Shown here: positions 9,175 through 20,481 of the stretch, piece after piece
How positions within the stretch are numbered: position 1 is the stretch's first letter
Layout: each line of letters starts with the position of its first letter
From: Motiliproteus sp036964625
GTDB lineage: Bacteria; Pseudomonadota; Gammaproteobacteria; Pseudomonadales; Balneatricaceae
Length of the DNA: 64,000 nt
Reading direction: 5' to 3'
Assembly: GCA_036964625.1 (NCBI GenBank)
Contig: JBALTG010000002.1
Coordinates: forward strand, 1-64,000
The notes under the pieces: generated by a model
Seen by the model: only the letters and a program-made list of their open reading frames with translations
The model's database searches: none
What the model was told of the DNA's origin: nothing
Made by a program: the position numbers and the translations under genes

Positions 9175-12100
9175 TTAACGACTGGTCGAGGCGGATGTCA
9201 GCTCCTTGTTTGGGTTAATAACCGGGGCTAATAGCTGCTGACTTTGACGGTAGAGTTGATTGGCCGCTTTGATCCTGTCCGCCAGTGCCGGATCTGCGTT
9301 CTGATCACTCTGCTGTTCAATCCCGCGACAGGCGCTACTCAGTGCCGTCAGGCCGAAATTAGCACTGGCCCCCGCGAGTTTATGGGCGGAATCGACCACC
9401 GCTGAGGTATTCTGCTCGACCAGTGCGGTTGCCAGATCGGCGAACAACGCATCACATTGGCGGAATAAAAATCCTAATAAGTCGCTAAATTTATCCTCTC
9501 CCAATGCATCCTTGTGCTGTTGTAGTAGTGTTTGGTCGAGCAAAGAGTCGAGCAATGCGTCGACCGGCGTCGGAGGGTTGGTCACAGCATTCGCAACAAC
9601 AGATGAGCGCGCCGTGGATATGGGGGCGGCTTGTTCACTCGCTGCGTCTAGCCAGCCAGGATGCGATGGGGCTGTTTGCGCCAGGTTTGCGGGTGATAGG
9701 CCTGCGGGTGACAAGGGCAGCCTGAGCAGTAACTGGCGTAAGGGCTCGAGTAACAGTGGCTTGCCCAGTACCGTATCGATTCCGGCGGCGTGGTATTGGT
9801 CAATTTCAGCGGCGGTCATGCTCGCTGTCAGGGCGACGATAGGGATGTTGGCTTTCTGTGGGTTGGCGTGCTGGCGCATCCTGCGAGTCGTTTCCATGCC
9901 GTCCATATCGGGCAGGTGTATATCCATCAGCACCAGGTCGTGGTGGCTGCTATCGTGCATTGCTAATGCGCTGTAGCCATCCGGCGTGCTGTCGACTTGG
10001 TGGCCGTCAAGTTCGAGTAATCCCCGGGCGACGCGCTGATTGATCTCCGTGTCTTCCACCAGCAGGATCCGCAGGGGCGTGGCCGGATCAGGCGCACTTG
10101 GGTGTGTTGAAATCGAGGGTGAGAGGGCCGCAGTGTCACAAACGGCGTAGCCGATTTCAAACCAAAAAACACTGCCTTGGTGTTCTTCGCTGTGAAATCC
10201 GATCGCCCCTTGATGCAGATCGACAAGCCCAGGCCGGTCCCGCCGTAGCGGCGGGTGATCGAGGAGTCTGCCTGAGAAAAATGCTGAAACAGGCGATCCC
10301 TGGCGGTATCCGCAATGCCGATGCCGCTATCTTCGATCTCGAAGCGGATCCGGATTTGCGGGCCGCTATTGCTGAGACTACGGACTCTTAGCTCGATCTG
10401 ACCCTGTTCGGTAAATTTTATCGCGTTAACGCAGAGGTTCATCAGGATCTGGCCCCGGCTGCGACAGTCGCCGATGACCGCAGTGCATAGCTGCCGGTCG
10501 AGCTCGACATTGAGCGCGAGTCCCTTGTCTGCTGCCAGCGGTTGGAGGCTCATCAGGATATCGTCCAGTAGTGCATTGAGTGCGAAAGGTTGCTGCTCTA
10601 GCTCCAGTTGGCCAGCTTCCACTTTGGCCAGGTCGAGTACATCGTTGAGGATCGATAGCAGCGACAGACCCGATTGGTAGATCGTATCCACCTGCGCCTG
10701 TTGGCCGCCGCTCAACTGGCCCTGCTTGAGCAACTGAGCCATACCCAGAATGCCGTTCATCGGCGTGCGGATTTCATGGCTCATGGTTGCGATAAGCTGG
10801 GATTTGGCCTGGTTGGCGGCTTCCGCCTTCTCCTGGGCCAGGAGCGCGGTCTTCTGAGCCCGTTCCGCCTGCTGCTTGGCCCTGCGCTCGGTGATATCGG
10901 TCAGCGGGCCTACATAGTAGAGCGGTTCGCCCTGGTCATTCAGCACCCGGCGGGTCGACAGGGAGATATAGACAGGCGGGCCTTCACGGCGTAGCCAGCG
11001 GGTCTCGAAATTGAGGATTCGGTTTTCGCTGGCGAGGGCGGCCAGGAGCTGTTGCCAGTCGTGCCGATCGGCGAAGCATTGGTTGCCGATATCATTGATG
11101 GCGACAAGAAACTGTTTGGGCGAGGGGTATCCCAGTAGCGAGGCCAGGGCCGGGTTGGTCGAAATTAGATGCCCCTCCAGGCTCGAGCGGAAGATCCCTT
11201 CGACCGTGTTTTCGAACAACGAACGGAACTCCTGCTTCGACTGCTCTAAGCTTATATACAGCTTGGCATTCTCGATCGAGATGGCTGCCTGCGACAGCAG
11301 CAGCTGGAGTGTTTGTAGTCGTTGATGATCAAACACATCCCTGTTTTCGTTGTTCTCCAGATACAGTACCGCATTAAGCTCGCCGTGGTAGAGAATCGGG
11401 CTGCACAACAATGAGCGGGGTTGCCGGTGTTGCTGGTAGCTGTCCTGCATAAACATTTCGGGCGCGTGTGAGTCCCCCAGTACGACCGTCTCTCGGGTGC
11501 GCGCTACGTAGTTAACGAGTTTGATCGGCAGCTTATCGCTGTCATCGAGTGCCATGCCACTGAAAAACAGCGGTTCGCCGTCAAGCCCCGCTTCAACACC
11601 AACAGTGCCCGTTGAGCGCCGACGTTTTCGATCACCAGTTGTATCAGTCTGCCAAGCAGTCGCTCTAACACGATCTCATCAGAGATGGCCTGCGAGGCCT
11701 TGATTACCGAAGCGATATCGATCGCTTGATTGCTATAAAGCGCAGGGGCGCTGAGGCCATGTGGTGACGCCAGAGGAGCAGGGGGCTGTACTGCTGCATT
11801 GAAAACCGTTGGATAGGTTGTGTGCATATGGGCGTACTTGGCCTCGGCGCCATAGGCCTGATAACCCTTTCTGGCCTGCTCCAGATAGCTGTTGGCGAAA
11901 AGGGGGCGATTTTTGGATAGATAAAACTTCCCCGCCAACTCACAGGCCAAGGCTTCGACCAGCGGGAAGTCGTTATCCCGGGCCTGTCCGATGGCCTGGT
12001 CATAGAGATCCATGGCCTGGATATCGCGTTTGCGGATGCGGCAGAGTTCTGCCTGGATCAGAGAGGCTTCGTGGCTGTGATTGCGGGGGCAGTGTTTCGC

Positions 12101-15100
12101 CCAGCGTTGGATTCGATGCAGTATTTTGGCAACGTTGTTTAGGCTCTGGGCGTGTTCTTTGTGCGGCGAGGCGGGGATCAGCGCCAGTCTTGATAGCGCC
12201 GCTATAAATAGATAGAAGGTGTAGGTGTAGGTGCCGCCAATGTAAGGCAGGAGCTGCTCGCCGGAAGTGCAGTGGCGGACGGCTGCCTGGTATTCGCCAA
12301 ACAGGTAGCTCAGCAGCGCTTTATAGAAATGATGCAGGCAGATGGCGGTCTTGTGGTTTTCGGTCCGGTGTTCCGCCAGCATGAAATCTTCTTGATAGTA
12401 CTGACCGTCCAACCAGGTCGGATGCGGGCGGCTGTGGCGCAGGTTGTCGATAACCTGCAGTGTGATCAGCGAGTACTGTATGGACTGTTTTTGACCTGAT
12501 TGACGTAACCAGTGGATATGTTCATCGAATGTTGCCTGCAGATCCGGTAACCGTTTTCCCTGCAGGAACGCAAACTGGATATGCGCGGCCAGGCAATAAG
12601 CGCCCCACTCGAGATCACCGCACTCCACTGCCAGTTGGTGGCCGTGCAGGAGTGACTGGGTGCTCTCGTGTAGCGGTTCCTTCCAGTGGCGGATGTACGT
12701 ATTGAACAGCGACAGGGTGCGATGGTGTGCCTGTCGAGAGGTCGTTTTCTGGTCGAGACGCATCGCCAATCGCCCCAGTGCATAGCCCTTGTCGATGGCG
12801 TTGAATTGACCGCAAAGCACCCCCCATAACCGGCAAATGCCTGGGCGGAGACCGTCGTTAATCCATAGCGCAGGCAGAGCTCCACCTGTTTCGCCATCAC
12901 CAGAGGGCGCAACGATGAGCTGGAGAATTTGATGGCACCGAACATACTTACCAGGATTGATATTACGGCCAGATAACGGGGATCTCGCATCGGTTCAGCA
13001 GCCAGAATCGTCTCTGAAGAGTTGCGATTCAGCAACCACTGGGTGCGCAATAGCCCTGTCCAGGTATGTAGCCGGGAGGGTTTTGGCGGCAGCGAAACGT
13101 CGAGTAAACGCATGACTTTGAGGGCGGTTTGTACGGCCCCATCGAACTTGTTTCTGGCAACCTGGGCCTGAATGCAGATCTCATAGACCCGCACCTGATC
13201 TAACAGGTTATGCGCTTGAGTGAGCACCTGTTCGGCCAGGGGTTACATCGCCGGATAGTCGGCCTTGATATAAGCAGCCTCAACCGCCGCGTTATGTAGC
13301 GCCAGGGCCAGATCGTAGTCAATCAGCCAGCTATCGTCGGGGAGCTGTTTCAGGCCGATCTGCAGGTATTCGAAGGCGGCATCGATGGCGGCGGCATTAC
13401 GTGCCAGCATGCCCGCTTTGAGGTTTAGCTGTGCCAGGTTCAGCCGGTGCGCCTGGGTTGTCATCAACGTCTGCGCCTGGTTGAGATGGTTGGCGATTTC
13501 AAAGGTACGGGTGTCGATCTCCTTCTGGCTGAGGTTTTGTTGTAGCAGCAGCCCGATCTCTAAGTGCAGGGCTTCGCGCTGGTTGTTGGGTACCAGAGAA
13601 TAGGCCGCCTGCTGGATCCGGTAGTGAACAAAGCGATAGACCCTGTTACCACTGTCGGCATGAAAACTGAGCGAATAGTCGTCATCCAGTTGCTGAATCA
13701 GTCCGTCTGATAATGCCGGCAAGAGGTCGGCAGCCGTCTCGTCGGGGCTGCGTTCGAGCACCAGCGCCAGGGTGCGCAGGTCAAAGGTACTGCCGATACA
13801 GGCTGCTAATTGGGTTGCCCTGCGGCTGCGAGGGGTAAGTCGCTGGATTTTATGTAGCAGCAGATCCACGACATTGTCGGTCATCTGCTGGCTAAGAATG
13901 CCCGCTTCATCCCAGTGCCAGCGGTGTGCCCGGAAATAGATCAGTCCGTTTTCATGCGGTGATAACAGAAACTGTTTTAGAAATAACAGGTTGCCACTGG
14001 TTTTCTGCAGGCATATCTGAGCCAGGGTGGCGCATTGGCGCGGCTCGCAACCCAAGGTATCAGCGACCAGCTGAGTGATCTGCTCCGCGGGCAGCGGTTC
14101 GAGGACGATCTCTCTGAGCTGAAGTTCGGCGTGCTGCAGCTCCGCCAGGGGCAGTCGAAGCGGGTGCCCCGGTCCTACCTCGTGGTCACGGTAGCTGGCA
14201 ATCAACAGCAGTGCCGGTATCTGGCCGTTTTGAGTCAGGGATTTAATCAGGCCTAGCGATGCTTGACCAGCCCAGTGCAGGTCGTCAAACAGTAGCACCA
14301 GCGGTTGCTCAGGGGGGCAAAGGTCTGCAGCAGGGTATGGAACAGGCGTACGAAAAGACTGGGGTCTTCGGTAGGGTAGGGGCTGGGTGCGGACTCTTGT
14401 GGGCCGATAATCAGCGCCAGTTCCGGGATTATCTGTAGCAGCCGTTGGGCGTTGGATCCGAGGGCGCGGCTCAGTTGTTGGCGCCAGTGGGCGATCTGAT
14501 CCTCGGGTTCGGTGAGCAGTTGGCGGATCAGGCTCTGCAACGACTGGAAGAACGCGGAATAGGGGTGGTGGCGTCGGAATTGGTCAAATTTACCGCTGAT
14601 GAAACGGCCGTTGTGCAGGTTGATCGTCTGCCGGATCGCATCAACCAAGCTGGGCTTGCCGACGCCGGCATAGCCGCTGATTAATACCATCTCTTGAGGG
14701 GCGGCGGGTCGGGGCGGCTTGAACGCTCGGGTCAGGTTGCTGTCGACATCGGCTGGGGGATTGCGGGCTTCCCGGCCAGGTCTGTGAGCAAGGGTTCGGC
14801 GATTGAGTATCTGTTTCAGTTGATTGATGGTGGCAACCCGACCATAAAGCTTTTGCGGGATGGCGAAGCATTCTGATACATCTTCGGCCGCGATCGGAAA
14901 CAGTGGGATAGAGGCCGTTTCCTGCCAGCAGCGCAAGCAGTGTCGCAGGTCTTGAGTCAGACCGTAGCTGGAGAGGTAGCGCTGGGCCGTATCCTTGGCT
15001 GGTAGCTTTAATATTATTTGTGATAAAGCTTCTGGAAGTGATTGATTTACAATATGTGGCAGCCGTTGGCTACTTGGCAATATGGCTGTGGACCAGCTCC

Positions 15101-15744
15101 AGATCGTCATCGCCTCGAAAGGGCGGCTGGCCGCACAGCATTTCGTAGAGCGTGGCGCCTAGGCCGTAGAAGTCGGTGCGTTAGTCGATGCTGCGATTGA
15201 TGCGCCCGGTTTGATCAGGCGCAATATAGGGCAGGCTTTTGGAGTGCAGCAAAGGAATATTCTAATCGGCCTGCTCTTTACCGAGCCGGGTTGAAAAACA
15301 AAAGCCGACGATTTCGACATGACCGGTCTCCGGATTGACCAGGATGTTGTAGGGATTGATCTGTTTATGGGTTACGCCCGCTTCGTGTATCTGCTCCAGT
15401 ATTTCGCTGATGCGGATGGCGATCGGTAGCCAGTGATGCCAGTGGCATTTTCGGTGATCGATCAGTTGATTGACGGGAATGCCGCCCTGGTCAGCAAAGA
15501 CGGTGGTCAAGCTGTGTCCCATCGACTCCTGAAGCAGAGGGTGACTGATGCCGGTAATGTTAAGGCCTGAAATGAGTTGGTATTCGTGCTGTAAGCGGCT
15601 TAAGTTTTCAGCATTGAGCGCTGCCGGATTGAGTTGTTTGATGATGACAGGAAGATCGTCGGATAGCCGTATTGCCCGACGAATAGTGAAGGTGCGCCCC
15701 TGATGCAGCTGAGCGACAACTTGATAGCCTGGCAGCTCCAGCAT
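9175..15744 (-). pseudogene. Giant kinase/ATPase/GAF/PAS hybrid histidine kinase, heavily decayed
   Basis: Six reverse-strand frames in order make one protein of about 2,180 residues. They cover: a Ser/Thr-kinase-like N-terminus (15744-15100; HKQINPYNILVN, with Gln where catalytic Asp is expected); an AAA/NACHT-like ATPase (Walker A GYAGVGKPSL, Walker B LLFDDLHW); a long helical middle; GAF; PAS; HisKA with ATMSHEIRTPMNG; HATPase with DSGIGIAD and GGTGLGLSI; a receiver (DLVLMDIHLPDMDG); and HPt (DSAHKLAGA, near 9390). Lesions include in-frame stops at 15262-15264, 15181-15183 and 13243-13245 and frame changes near 15080, 14290, 12830, 11580 and 10210. At least eight lesions mean no full-length product. 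The protein belongs to the trifunctional Ser/Thr kinase/ATP-binding/sensor kinase family. It sits 11 bp after the response regulator. Confidence 0.9.
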
Positions 15745-15755
15745 CAGGTTACCCT

Positions 15756-16487
15756 CTAGGTTAGCTCACCGGCAAACAGATAGCCGACCCCATGAGCGGT
15801 CAGGATAAATTGCGGTTCTGATGGGGTGTCCTTGAGCTTGCGTCGAATTCGACCGACCAGGACATCCACCGAGCGATCGGTGGGGATCCACTCGCGGTCG
15901 CGAATAGCACCCATTAGTTGGTCGCGGCTGAGTACCAGGCCGGGACTGCGTATCAGGGCCTGGAGGAGTATGAATTCGCCCTCGGGCAGTCGTTCGCTGA
16001 CCTGCTCAGGTGATGTCAGCAGTCGCTTGTGATGGTCGAACTCCCAGCCTTCGAAGCGACAGACATGGCGCTTGTCTTCCCTCTCTTTGGTCGCCCCCCT
16101 TTGATCGCGGATGCGCCATAACAGGTTTTTGGCCCGAACCAGCAATTCTCTGGGGTTGAAGGGTTTGGTGACATAGTCATCGGCCCCCATCTCCAGGCCC
16201 ACGATGCGATCGATCTGATCATCTTTGCTGGTTACCAGAATAATGCCCGCTTTAGAGTGAGCGCGCAGCTCCCGGGTCAGGGTCAGGCCGTCTTTGCCGC
16301 CCAGATTGATATCCAGCAGCACCAGATCTATCTGCTGCTGCTCTACCTGTTCCGGCAGGTTATCCGCCTGTTCGGTTTCGCTGACCTGGTAGCCCGCTTT
16401 TACGAAATAGCTGACTAGCAGGGCGCGAGAGGCAAAGTCATCTTCGACGACCAGGATATGGGCGGTTTGGGGGGAGCCATTTTTCAT
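15756..16487 (-). CDS. OmpR/TorR-like response regulator
   Basis: 243 residues with an intact receiver: acidic pair VEDD near residue 15, phospho-acceptor in DLVLLDINLGGKDG, and conserved VTSKDD and GADDYVTKPFNPREL (the Lys switch). A winged-helix DNA-binding domain follows (RFEGWEFD..LLTSPEQV to RSVDVLVGRIRRKL and GVGYLF). The receiver, especially IDRIVGLEMGADDYVTKP and KNLLWRI, resembles TorR/ArcA. The giant sensor kinase gene directly downstream on the same strand is a pseudogene, so the regulator has probably lost its partner or answers to another kinase. A 12-bp palindrome sits upstream at 16535-16546. Confidence 0.9.
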   Translation of the reverse strand: MKNGSPQTAHILVVEDDFASRALLVSYFVKAGYQVSETEQADNLPEQVEQQQIDLVLLDINLGGKDGLTLTRELRAHSKAGIILVTSKDDQIDRIVGLEMGADDYVTKPFNPRELLVRAKNLLWRIRDQRGATKEREDKRHVCRFEGWEFDHHKRLLTSPEQVSERLPEGEFILLQALIRSPGLVLSRDQLMGAIRDREWIPTDRSVDVLVGRIRRKLKDTPSEPQFILTAHGVGYLFAGELT

Positions 16488-17099
16488 CTGAGGGTTTATT
16501 TCGTATTATTTTAATTATTGAATGTTGTGGGTTACGCGTTAACGCGCAAAGTTCACATTAACGTCAAGGTATCATCATAGCGACTAACCTGGGAAGGATT
16601 AGCCCGGCTACATTTGGGCTGAATCTGCACCCAGGGGTGTCCTGGGCAGTGTCGTACAGCTCAGCATATTCAGCAGAGGAATGTGTTCAGCGTTATTCAA
16701 AACAGTACTGGGGGAGGGATATGCGGGGAGAACGTGTTGTAATTATCCTACAAAAAAACGGCTTAATTATTGGTCGTTAAAAGGCTTGAGCAACAATCTG
16801 TTCTGATAACTTAGTTCTCATGTTTGCTATATGCTGTTGTTATATAGCGTTTTTAATGTTTATATGGTTGTGTCTATTGATCGTATCTTTTAGGTGGGTT
16901 TTATTTGGTAGTCATCCAAGAAACTCATCATTTAGTAGCAGCCGATTAAAAAACTGCGTTTTTTACTTCAGTATCCATACCAAGGTGCAATAGAATATGC
17001 CCCGAAAGTTTTGATCCAGAGGCTCAAGCCTGTTGAATCTGCAGCTGCGGGCTGCTTATACAGGTCCTTGACTACCAGCCGGAAACCAAAGGGGACACA
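16488..17099. promoter_or_regulatory. Divergent intergenic region with 12-bp palindrome
   Basis: About 610 bp separate the response regulator (minus) from isocitrate dehydrogenase (plus). No gene is visible. A perfect palindrome CGCGTTAACGCG lies at 16535-16546, about 50 bp upstream of the regulator start, and is a candidate autoregulatory site. The AT-rich part at about 16735-16930 probably holds the icd promoter. I could not define boxes with confidence. GGGGACA upstream of 17100 is the icd ribosome site. Confidence 0.3.
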
Positions 17100-19337
17100 A
17101 TGACTACCAATACTCATACCATCTATTACACGCTGACCGACGAAGCTCCTTCGTTGGCGACCTGCTCATTGCTTCCAATCGTTCGAACCTTTACTACTGC
17201 TGCCGGTATCGATGTAAAAGTCACCGACATCTCGCTGGCAGGTCGAATCCTGGCGTCTTTCCCTGACTTCCTGACTAAAGAGCAGCAGGTAGAGGATGGT
17301 CTGGCGTTTCTGGGTAATCTGACCCAGGATCCAAACGCGAACATCATTAAACTGCCCAATATCAGTGCGTCTGTACCCCAGCTGAAAGCCTGTATCGCTG
17401 AGCTCAAAGGCCAGGGTTATGCACTGCCTGACCTTCCTGAGGCTCCGCAGACCGATGCCGAGAAAGAGCTGCTGGTCCGTTATTCAAAATTGCTGGGCAG
17501 CGCGGTCAACCCTGTCCTGCGTGAAGGCAACTCAGACCGCCGCGCGCCTGCTGCGGTTAAGCAGTATGTGCGTAAATACCCGCACAGGATGGGCAAGTGG
17601 AGCATGGCTTCACGTACCCACGCCGATTACATGCGTGACGGCGATTTCCGTTCAGGAGAACAGTCGATCACCATGGGTGATGCCGGTGGTGTGCGGATCG
17701 AATTTGTTGCTAAAGACGGTGCGGTTGTTGTTAAGAAAGAGCTGAGCCTGGAAGCAGGTGAGATCCTTGACAGTATGCGCATGAGCGTCAAGGCGCTGCG
17801 GGATTTCTTTGAGCAGACCCTGCAAGACGCCAAAGATTCCGGGGTGATGTGGTCGCTGCACGTAAAGGCAACCATGATGAAGGTGTCTCACCCGATCGTA
17901 TTTGGCCATGCGGTAACCGTGTTTTACAAGGATCTGTTCGAAAAGCATGCCGATCTGTTTAAAAAGCTGGGCGTGAATCCGAACAACGGCCTGAGCAGTG
18001 TCTACGAGAAGATCGAATCTCTGCCTCGCTCCAAGCGTGAAGAGATCATGGAGGATATCCATGCCTGCTACGAGCACCGTCCTGAGATGGCGATGGTTGA
18101 TTCGGTTAAGGGGATCACCAATCTGCACGTGCCCAGTGATGTGATCGTCGATGCCTCAATGCCTGCGATGATTCGTGGCGGCGGTAAGATGTGGGGCCCT
18201 GATGGCAAGTCCAAGGATTGCAAGGCCGTTATGCCTGAAAGCACCTATTCCACTATCTATCAGGAGATGATCAACTTCTGTAAGACCAACGGTGCGTTCG
18301 ATCCGACCACTATGGGTACCGTGCCCAACGTGGGACTGATGGCTAAAAAAGCCGAAGAGTACGGCTCGCACGACAAAACCTTCGAAATTGAAGCCGAAGG
18401 TACCATGCGCGTTGTTGATGCAGCGGGCACCGTGCTGATGCAGCACGACGTCGAGAAGGGTGATATCTGGCGTGCCTGTCAGGCCAAGGATGAGCCGATT
18501 CGTGACTGGGTTAAGCTGGCTGTGACGCGCGCTCGTCAGTCAGATACTCCGGCTATCTTCTGGTTGGACCGTAACCGTGCTCACGATATCCAGTTGATCA
18601 AGAAAGTCACCGCTTACCTGAAGGATTACGACACCACCGGCCTGGATATCCGCATCATGACCTACGATGAAGCGATTCGTCGTACTATGGAGCGAATGAT
18701 GCGTGGCCGTGACACCATCTCGGTGACCGGCAACGTCTTACGGGATTACCTGACTGACCTGTTCCCGATTATGGAGCTGGGTACGTCAGCCAAGATGCTG
18801 TCTATCGTGCCGATGCTCAAGGGTGGCGGTATGTATGAGACAGGCGCGGGCGGCTCTGCGCCCAAGCATGTGCAGCAGGTTCATGAAGAGAATCACCTGC
18901 GTTGGGATTCGCTGGGTGAGTTCCTAGCACTGGCCGTTTCATTGGAAGAGCTGGGCATCAAGCAGAACAACGCCCGCGCTAAAATCCTGGCCAAAACACT
19001 CGATCAGGCGACCGGTGTCTTGCTTGACAATGATAAGTCACCTTCGCGTAAGGTGGGTGAGCTGGATAACCGTGGTAGCCACTTCTATCTGGGCATGTAC
19101 TGGGCCCAGGCTGTCGTTGCGCAGACTGAGGATGCTGCACTGGCTGCCGAATTCGCCCCGTTGGCTAAGGCGCTGACTGACAATGAAGCGAAGATCGTAG
19201 GGGAGCTGGAGCAGGCCCAGGGTAAGCCTGTTGAGGCGGTAGGCTATGGCTATTACCATGCAGACCGGTCCACGATCAAAGAGATCATGCGCCCTAGTGC
19301 TACCCTGAATGCGCTGCTGGCTGACGCTAACAGTTAA
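17100..19337 (+). CDS. icd: Monomeric NADP-dependent isocitrate dehydrogenase
   Basis: 745 residues, the normal length of the monomeric (IDH-II) class, which is unrelated in size to the roughly 415-residue dimeric enzyme. It starts TIYYTLTDEAPSLATCSLLPIV, a hallmark of the family, and continues through SNDRRAP-like EGNSDRRAPAAVKQYVRKYPHRMG and DGKSKDCKAVMPESTYS. It converts isocitrate to 2-oxoglutarate in the TCA cycle using NADP+ and a divalent metal, in the cytoplasm. The reading frame is undamaged, which argues against poor sequence quality as the cause of the broken genes nearby. It is a single-gene unit ending in a strong terminator. Confidence 0.97.
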   Translation: MTTNTHTIYYTLTDEAPSLATCSLLPIVRTFTTAAGIDVKVTDISLAGRILASFPDFLTKEQQVEDGLAFLGNLTQDPNANIIKLPNISASVPQLKACIAELKGQGYALPDLPEAPQTDAEKELLVRYSKLLGSAVNPVLREGNSDRRAPAAVKQYVRKYPHRMGKWSMASRTHADYMRDGDFRSGEQSITMGDAGGVRIEFVAKDGAVVVKKELSLEAGEILDSMRMSVKALRDFFEQTLQDAKDSGVMWSLHVKATMMKVSHPIVFGHAVTVFYKDLFEKHADLFKKLGVNPNNGLSSVYEKIESLPRSKREEIMEDIHACYEHRPEMAMVDSVKGITNLHVPSDVIVDASMPAMIRGGGKMWGPDGKSKDCKAVMPESTYSTIYQEMINFCKTNGAFDPTTMGTVPNVGLMAKKAEEYGSHDKTFEIEAEGTMRVVDAAGTVLMQHDVEKGDIWRACQAKDEPIRDWVKLAVTRARQSDTPAIFWLDRNRAHDIQLIKKVTAYLKDYDTTGLDIRIMTYDEAIRRTMERMMRGRDTISVTGNVLRDYLTDLFPIMELGTSAKMLSIVPMLKGGGMYETGAGGSAPKHVQQVHEENHLRWDSLGEFLALAVSLEELGIKQNNARAKILAKTLDQATGVLLDNDKSPSRKVGELDNRGSHFYLGMYWAQAVVAQTEDAALAAEFAPLAKALTDNEAKIVGELEQAQGKPVEAVGYGYYHADRSTIKEIMRPSATLNALLADANS

Positions 19338-19365
19338 TCGTAGTGCGCACCCGCAAGGGTGAGTA

Positions 19366-19405
19366 AAAAAACCCAGGTTCAGTCTAGGCTGACCTGGGTT
19401 TTTTA
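19366..19405 (+). terminator. Rho-independent terminator of icd
   Basis: AACCCAGGTTCAG (19370-19382) pairs with CTGACCTGGGTT (19389-19400) with one bulged base and a six-base loop, followed by a T run and preceded by an A run. It begins about 30 bp after the icd stop and could act in both directions. Confidence 0.9.
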
Positions 19406-19908
19406 TTGGCTGCGCTGCCAGTTCTAGCGTGAAGGGCGGCATAAAGGAGTCTGAGGTTCGCTGCCTAAGCAGAGTTGCTGCGACGCAGCATAGGGGTTGT
19501 ACTAAGGACCTAGCAACTTTTTAACTTTGTGGGACGCAGGCGAGCTTTAACAATATCCAAATTGTTGTCTTTTAAGTCTTATTTGTCGGAAAGACCAGGG
19601 CGAGGTTGGGTGGGTGGTTCAGAACCCGTTGGATTACGCGATTGAATCCCAAGACGCTGCATCTTCGACCCTCGGATCTGGCATAATCGGATGCATTCGT
19701 TGGTCTTATATTGATCTTTAAGCGTTGCAATACCATCATGCTGCGATGCAGAATGAAAAAATGAATTTTAGCGACAGCAAATTGCTGTTAATCCAGTAGT
19801 ATGCCGGTTAGACGGCATCGGTCACACTGAACCCTTGTGCGCGGGTTTTGCATTCTACATGACAACAATTCCACGATTCTCCAGGTTAATAAAGGAAGAT
19901 AATCCGCT
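19406..19908. other. Gene-free gap before the Hsp70 cluster
   Basis: About 500 bp with no supportable gene on either strand. The last part (about 19860-19908) is AT-rich and leads to an AAAGGAAGATAA ribosome site for the DUF2760 gene. The promoter of the DUF2760/Hsp70 cluster is expected here. No further repeat or RNA structure was recognised. Confidence 0.4.
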
Positions 19909-20481
19909 ATGCCCACTGAATTTATTATGATCCCCGTTGCCTTTGATGCGCTGCACCTGATTTTGGCCACAATCGCCCTGGCGTTGTTTTTTGGCCTGAT
20001 GCGTAAATCTCCTGAGGCTGATGTTGAGTCCTCAGGGCAGCCATCAGAGCAACAATCGGTCCCAGCCGAGCCAGCGGCCAGCCCCTCCATATTAAAAGAC
20101 ACTACGCCTGACTCAGCCTTGCAGCTGCTGTCTCTATTGCAGCAAGAAGCGCGCTTTTTGGACTTCGTCCACGAAGACCTTAGCAGCTACTCGGATGCGG
20201 ATATCGGTGCCGCCGCGCGGGTGGTGCATGAGGGCAGCACCAAAGCGGTTTCGAGCTACTTTTCTCTTTCACCGATTCGTAGCGAGGAAGAAGAGAGCCG
20301 ACTGACGCTGGCGGCTGGATTCGACGCCTCTGAAGTACGACTGACGGGCAATGTCGTGGGTTCGGCGCCGTTCACCGGTACCCTGGTGCATCGCGGCTGG
20401 AAAGTCACGGACGTGCGCTTGCCCCAGCTGGCAAAAGGCCATGATGTTCGCATCCTGGCGCCAGCAGAGGTCGAATTATGA
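19909..20481 (+). CDS. DUF2760 protein of an Hsp70 gene cluster
   Basis: 190 residues. Residues about 10-31 form a membrane anchor (FDALHLILATIALALFFGLM), then a Pro/Ser/Glu-rich linker (about 35-65), then the conserved DUF2760 domain (LQLLSLLQQEARFLDFVHEDLSSYSDADIGAA to the C-terminus; LVHRGWKV). The domain is known almost only from operons with atypical Hsp70 proteins. Its stop overlaps the start of the first Hsp70 (ATGA at 20478), so the two are coupled. An inferred role is a membrane-tethered partner of these chaperones; no activity is established. Confidence 0.88.
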   Translation: MPTEFIMIPVAFDALHLILATIALALFFGLMRKSPEADVESSGQPSEQQSVPAEPAASPSILKDTTPDSALQLLSLLQQEARFLDFVHEDLSSYSDADIGAAARVVHEGSTKAVSSYFSLSPIRSEEEESRLTLAAGFDASEVRLTGNVVGSAPFTGTLVHRGWKVTDVRLPQLAKGHDVRILAPAEVEL

